Assembly: GCA_029856615.1 (NCBI GenBank)
Contig: JAHKLF010000077.1
Location: 1-7,097 of the forward strand
DNA from: Candidatus Njordarchaeota archaeon
GTDB lineage: Archaea; Asgardarchaeota; Njordarchaeia; Njordarchaeales; Njordarchaeaceae
Length of the DNA: 7,097 nucleotides
Reading direction: 5' to 3'
This document shows, in pieces, positions 6,222 to 7,097 of the stretch. The notes beneath the pieces were generated by a model. The model saw only the letters and a program-made list of their open reading frames with translations, did not search any database and was not told where the DNA came from. The number at the start of each line of letters is the position of its first letter. Positions within the stretch are counted from its first letter, which is position 1. Both the position numbers and the translations under genes were made by a program.

Positions 6222-6731
6222 ATGGTTATTCTGAGAGGAAGAGCTTGGAAATTTGGTGATGATATTAGTACCGATCACATTATACCGGGTAGATATTATC
6301 ACTTAAGAAGTAATCTTCCCGAATTAGCAAAACATGTCATGGAAGATGCGGATCCCGAATTTGCTAAGAAGGTTAAGCCGGGAGACTTTATAGTGGCAGG
6401 TAAGAATTTTGGTATGGGGAGTTCTCGAGAACATGCAGCGATAGTAATAAAGTTAGCGGGTGTGTCTGCAGTTATAGCGAAAAGTTTTGCAAGGATATTC
6501 TTTAGGAATGCCATAAATAATGGGTTGCCCGTGATAATAGCTGATACGGACAAGATTGATAATGGTGATGAATTAGAAGTAGATTTAGATAAAGGGCTTA
6601 TTAAAAACTTGACTAAGAGAATCGAGATAAAGATACAACCTCTTCCGAAGATAATGATTGATATTCTTAAGGCTGGAGGTATCGTGGAATATATTAAAAA
6701 ACATGGAAAATTGCCCGTTGAAACAAAATAA
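6222..6731 (+). CDS. Small subunit of LeuD/HacB-family hydro-lyase, probable two-subunit aconitase
   Basis: Small (swivelling domain) subunit of the 3-isopropylmalate dehydratase / homoaconitase family, 169 residues, the normal size. It closes the active site and recognises the substrate side chain. The start GRAWKFGDDISTDHIIPGRY is followed by the specificity loop YHLRSNLP (26-33), then NFGMGSSREHAA (62-73), where Ser67-Ser68-Arg69 supply catalytic and substrate contacts, and AKSFARIFFRNA (86-97). In family members the loop reads YLRT in homoaconitases and a hydrophobic YLV-type in isopropylmalate isomerases; the Arg binds the extra carboxylate. Here Arg29 is present, and the loop is one residue longer than in the Methanocaldococcus proteins I recall. 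This supports a tricarboxylate substrate, and with the neighbouring genes it points to citrate. Met65 replaces the common Cys. It lies 11 bases after the large subunit. Confidence 0.9.
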   Translation: MVILRGRAWKFGDDISTDHIIPGRYYHLRSNLPELAKHVMEDADPEFAKKVKPGDFIVAGKNFGMGSSREHAAIVIKLAGVSAVIAKSFARIFFRNAINNGLPVIIADTDKIDNGDELEVDLDKGLIKNLTKRIEIKIQPLPKIMIDILKAGGIVEYIKKHGKLPVETK

Positions 6732-6748
6732 ACCCATAAGTGTATTTC

Positions 6749-6765
6749 ATTTTTTATCTTTCTTA
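6749..6765 (+). terminator. T-rich terminator after the icd/hydro-lyase operon
   Basis: The sequence ATTTTTTATCTTTCTT follows the small-subunit stop by about 18 bases. A further T5 occurs at 6782-6786. No stem-loop is needed for archaeal termination. This marks the likely end of the three-gene transcript. Confidence 0.45.
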
Positions 6766-6862
6766 ACCTTTCATAATAGTGTTTTTAATCACATTCAATA
6801 TACCTAAAAATCTTTTGCAAAGATGTCTGAAGGCCTCTTTTAAAGACCTATAAAACCTAATT

Positions 6863-6895
6863 CTCTATAAATTATTAAGAAATAAATTTTTAGTA
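6863..6895 (+). promoter_or_regulatory. Possible promoter of the alpha/beta-hydrolase gene
   Basis: The 223-bp gap 6732-6954 contains several TATA-like stretches, including CTATAAATT (6865-6873) and AAATAAATTTTTAG (6880-6893), which would give leaders of roughly 40-60 bases. The AT richness makes each match weak and I cannot decide between them. Nothing else, such as an RNA gene or ORF with support, is seen in the gap. Confidence 0.25.
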
Positions 6896-6940
6896 ATGAA
6901 TTGTTCTGGGTGTTTTATTTTTTTAATAATGAATAAGATC

Positions 6941-6950
6941 AAGGAGGTGG
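6941..6950 (+). promoter_or_regulatory. Strong Shine-Dalgarno site of the alpha/beta-hydrolase gene
   Basis: AAGGAGGTGG is an almost complete complement of the 16S rRNA 3' end and sits 4 bases before the ATG at 6955. It is the strongest ribosome binding site in the window and fixes this start. Confidence 0.8.
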
Positions 6951-6954
6951 AAAA

Positions 6955-7097
6955 ATGGCTTCGTTCTCTTATGGAGAAGGTACATTTCAATCTCATGATG
7001 GATTAAAACTTTTCTATCGTTATTGGGCTCCAATTGAGCGAAGGAGTGTAATCATAGGTGTTCACGGCTATGCGGAGCATTCGGGTAGATATAATCA
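6955..7097 (+). CDS. Alpha/beta-hydrolase resembling monoacylglycerol lipase / lysophospholipase, 3' end outside the window
   Basis: Only the first 47 codons are present; no stop occurs before the right edge. The N-terminus reads as a short beta strand with SHDGLKLFYRYW, a typical opening of the serine aminopeptidase S33 / Hydrolase_4 group, followed by VIIGVHGYAEHSGRY (near residues 32-46). The His-Gly pair and the EHSGRY continuation form the oxyanion-hole region found in monoacylglycerol lipases and PldB-like lysophospholipases. The catalytic Ser, Asp and His lie beyond the window, so activity cannot be judged. No signal peptide is visible, which suggests a cytoplasmic enzyme. It has its own strong ribosome binding site and is separated by 223 bp from the hydro-lyase operon, so a functional link is not indicated. 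Substrate is unknown; a general esterase is possible. Confidence 0.85.
   Translation, partial: MASFSYGEGTFQSHDGLKLFYRYWAPIERRSVIIGVHGYAEHSGRYN

Noticed and set aside
3897..6731. Possibility that the three-gene operon makes leucine or lysine (isopropylmalate or homoisocitrate route)
   Set aside because: The dehydrogenase has the Ser-x-Asn site and NADP residues of isocitrate dehydrogenase, no isopropylmalate or homocitrate synthase is present, and citrate synthase is the divergent neighbour. The hydro-lyase alone could still have a broader substrate range.
6829..6852. Imperfect inverted repeat AGG-CC-TCTTT/AAAGA-CCT between the hydro-lyase operon and the hydrolase gene
   Set aside because: The arms need a two-base bulge and leave almost no loop, so a stable hairpin is unlikely. 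No partner copy was seen in the window.

Overview
The window looks like a piece of an AT-rich archaeal chromosome, probably from a thermophile. The archaeal call rests on three things: an archaeal-type wybutosine enzyme (Taw2), TATA-like boxes about 25-30 bases upstream of expected transcript starts, and T-tracts after genes in place of stem-loop terminators. Strong Shine-Dalgarno sites (GGAGGTG-like) precede several genes. I cannot name the lineage. A TACK-type archaeon is a guess from gene style, not a demonstrated result.

Layout from left to right: the 3' part of a phosphate ABC transporter permease gene (pstA, + strand, cut by the left edge); taw2, a tRNA-Phe wybutosine-pathway enzyme (+); an AIM24/TIGR00266-family gene (-), convergent with taw2; citrate synthase (-); a 183-bp divergent promoter region; then a tight + strand operon of isocitrate dehydrogenase and the large and small subunits of a LeuC/LeuD-family hydro-lyase, with gaps of 10 and 11 bases. 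After a 223-bp AT-rich intergenic region comes the first 143 bases of an alpha/beta-hydrolase resembling monoacylglycerol lipase (+, cut by the right edge).

The centre of the window is a metabolic unit. Citrate synthase makes citrate, the two-subunit hydro-lyase is best placed to act as aconitase, and isocitrate dehydrogenase makes 2-oxoglutarate. Together they cover the oxidative branch from oxaloacetate plus acetyl-CoA to 2-oxoglutarate, the precursor of glutamate. Two details deserve attention. The hydro-lyase is of the split isopropylmalate/homoaconitate type, not the single-chain aconitase, and its small-subunit specificity loop carries an Arg as in tricarboxylate-using members. The isocitrate dehydrogenase is short (351 aa) but keeps the four residues that define NADP binding in the E. 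coli enzyme. I see no CRISPR array, insertion sequence, tRNA or rRNA. The region is mostly ordinary core metabolism, and I do not see evidence for a wholly new system.
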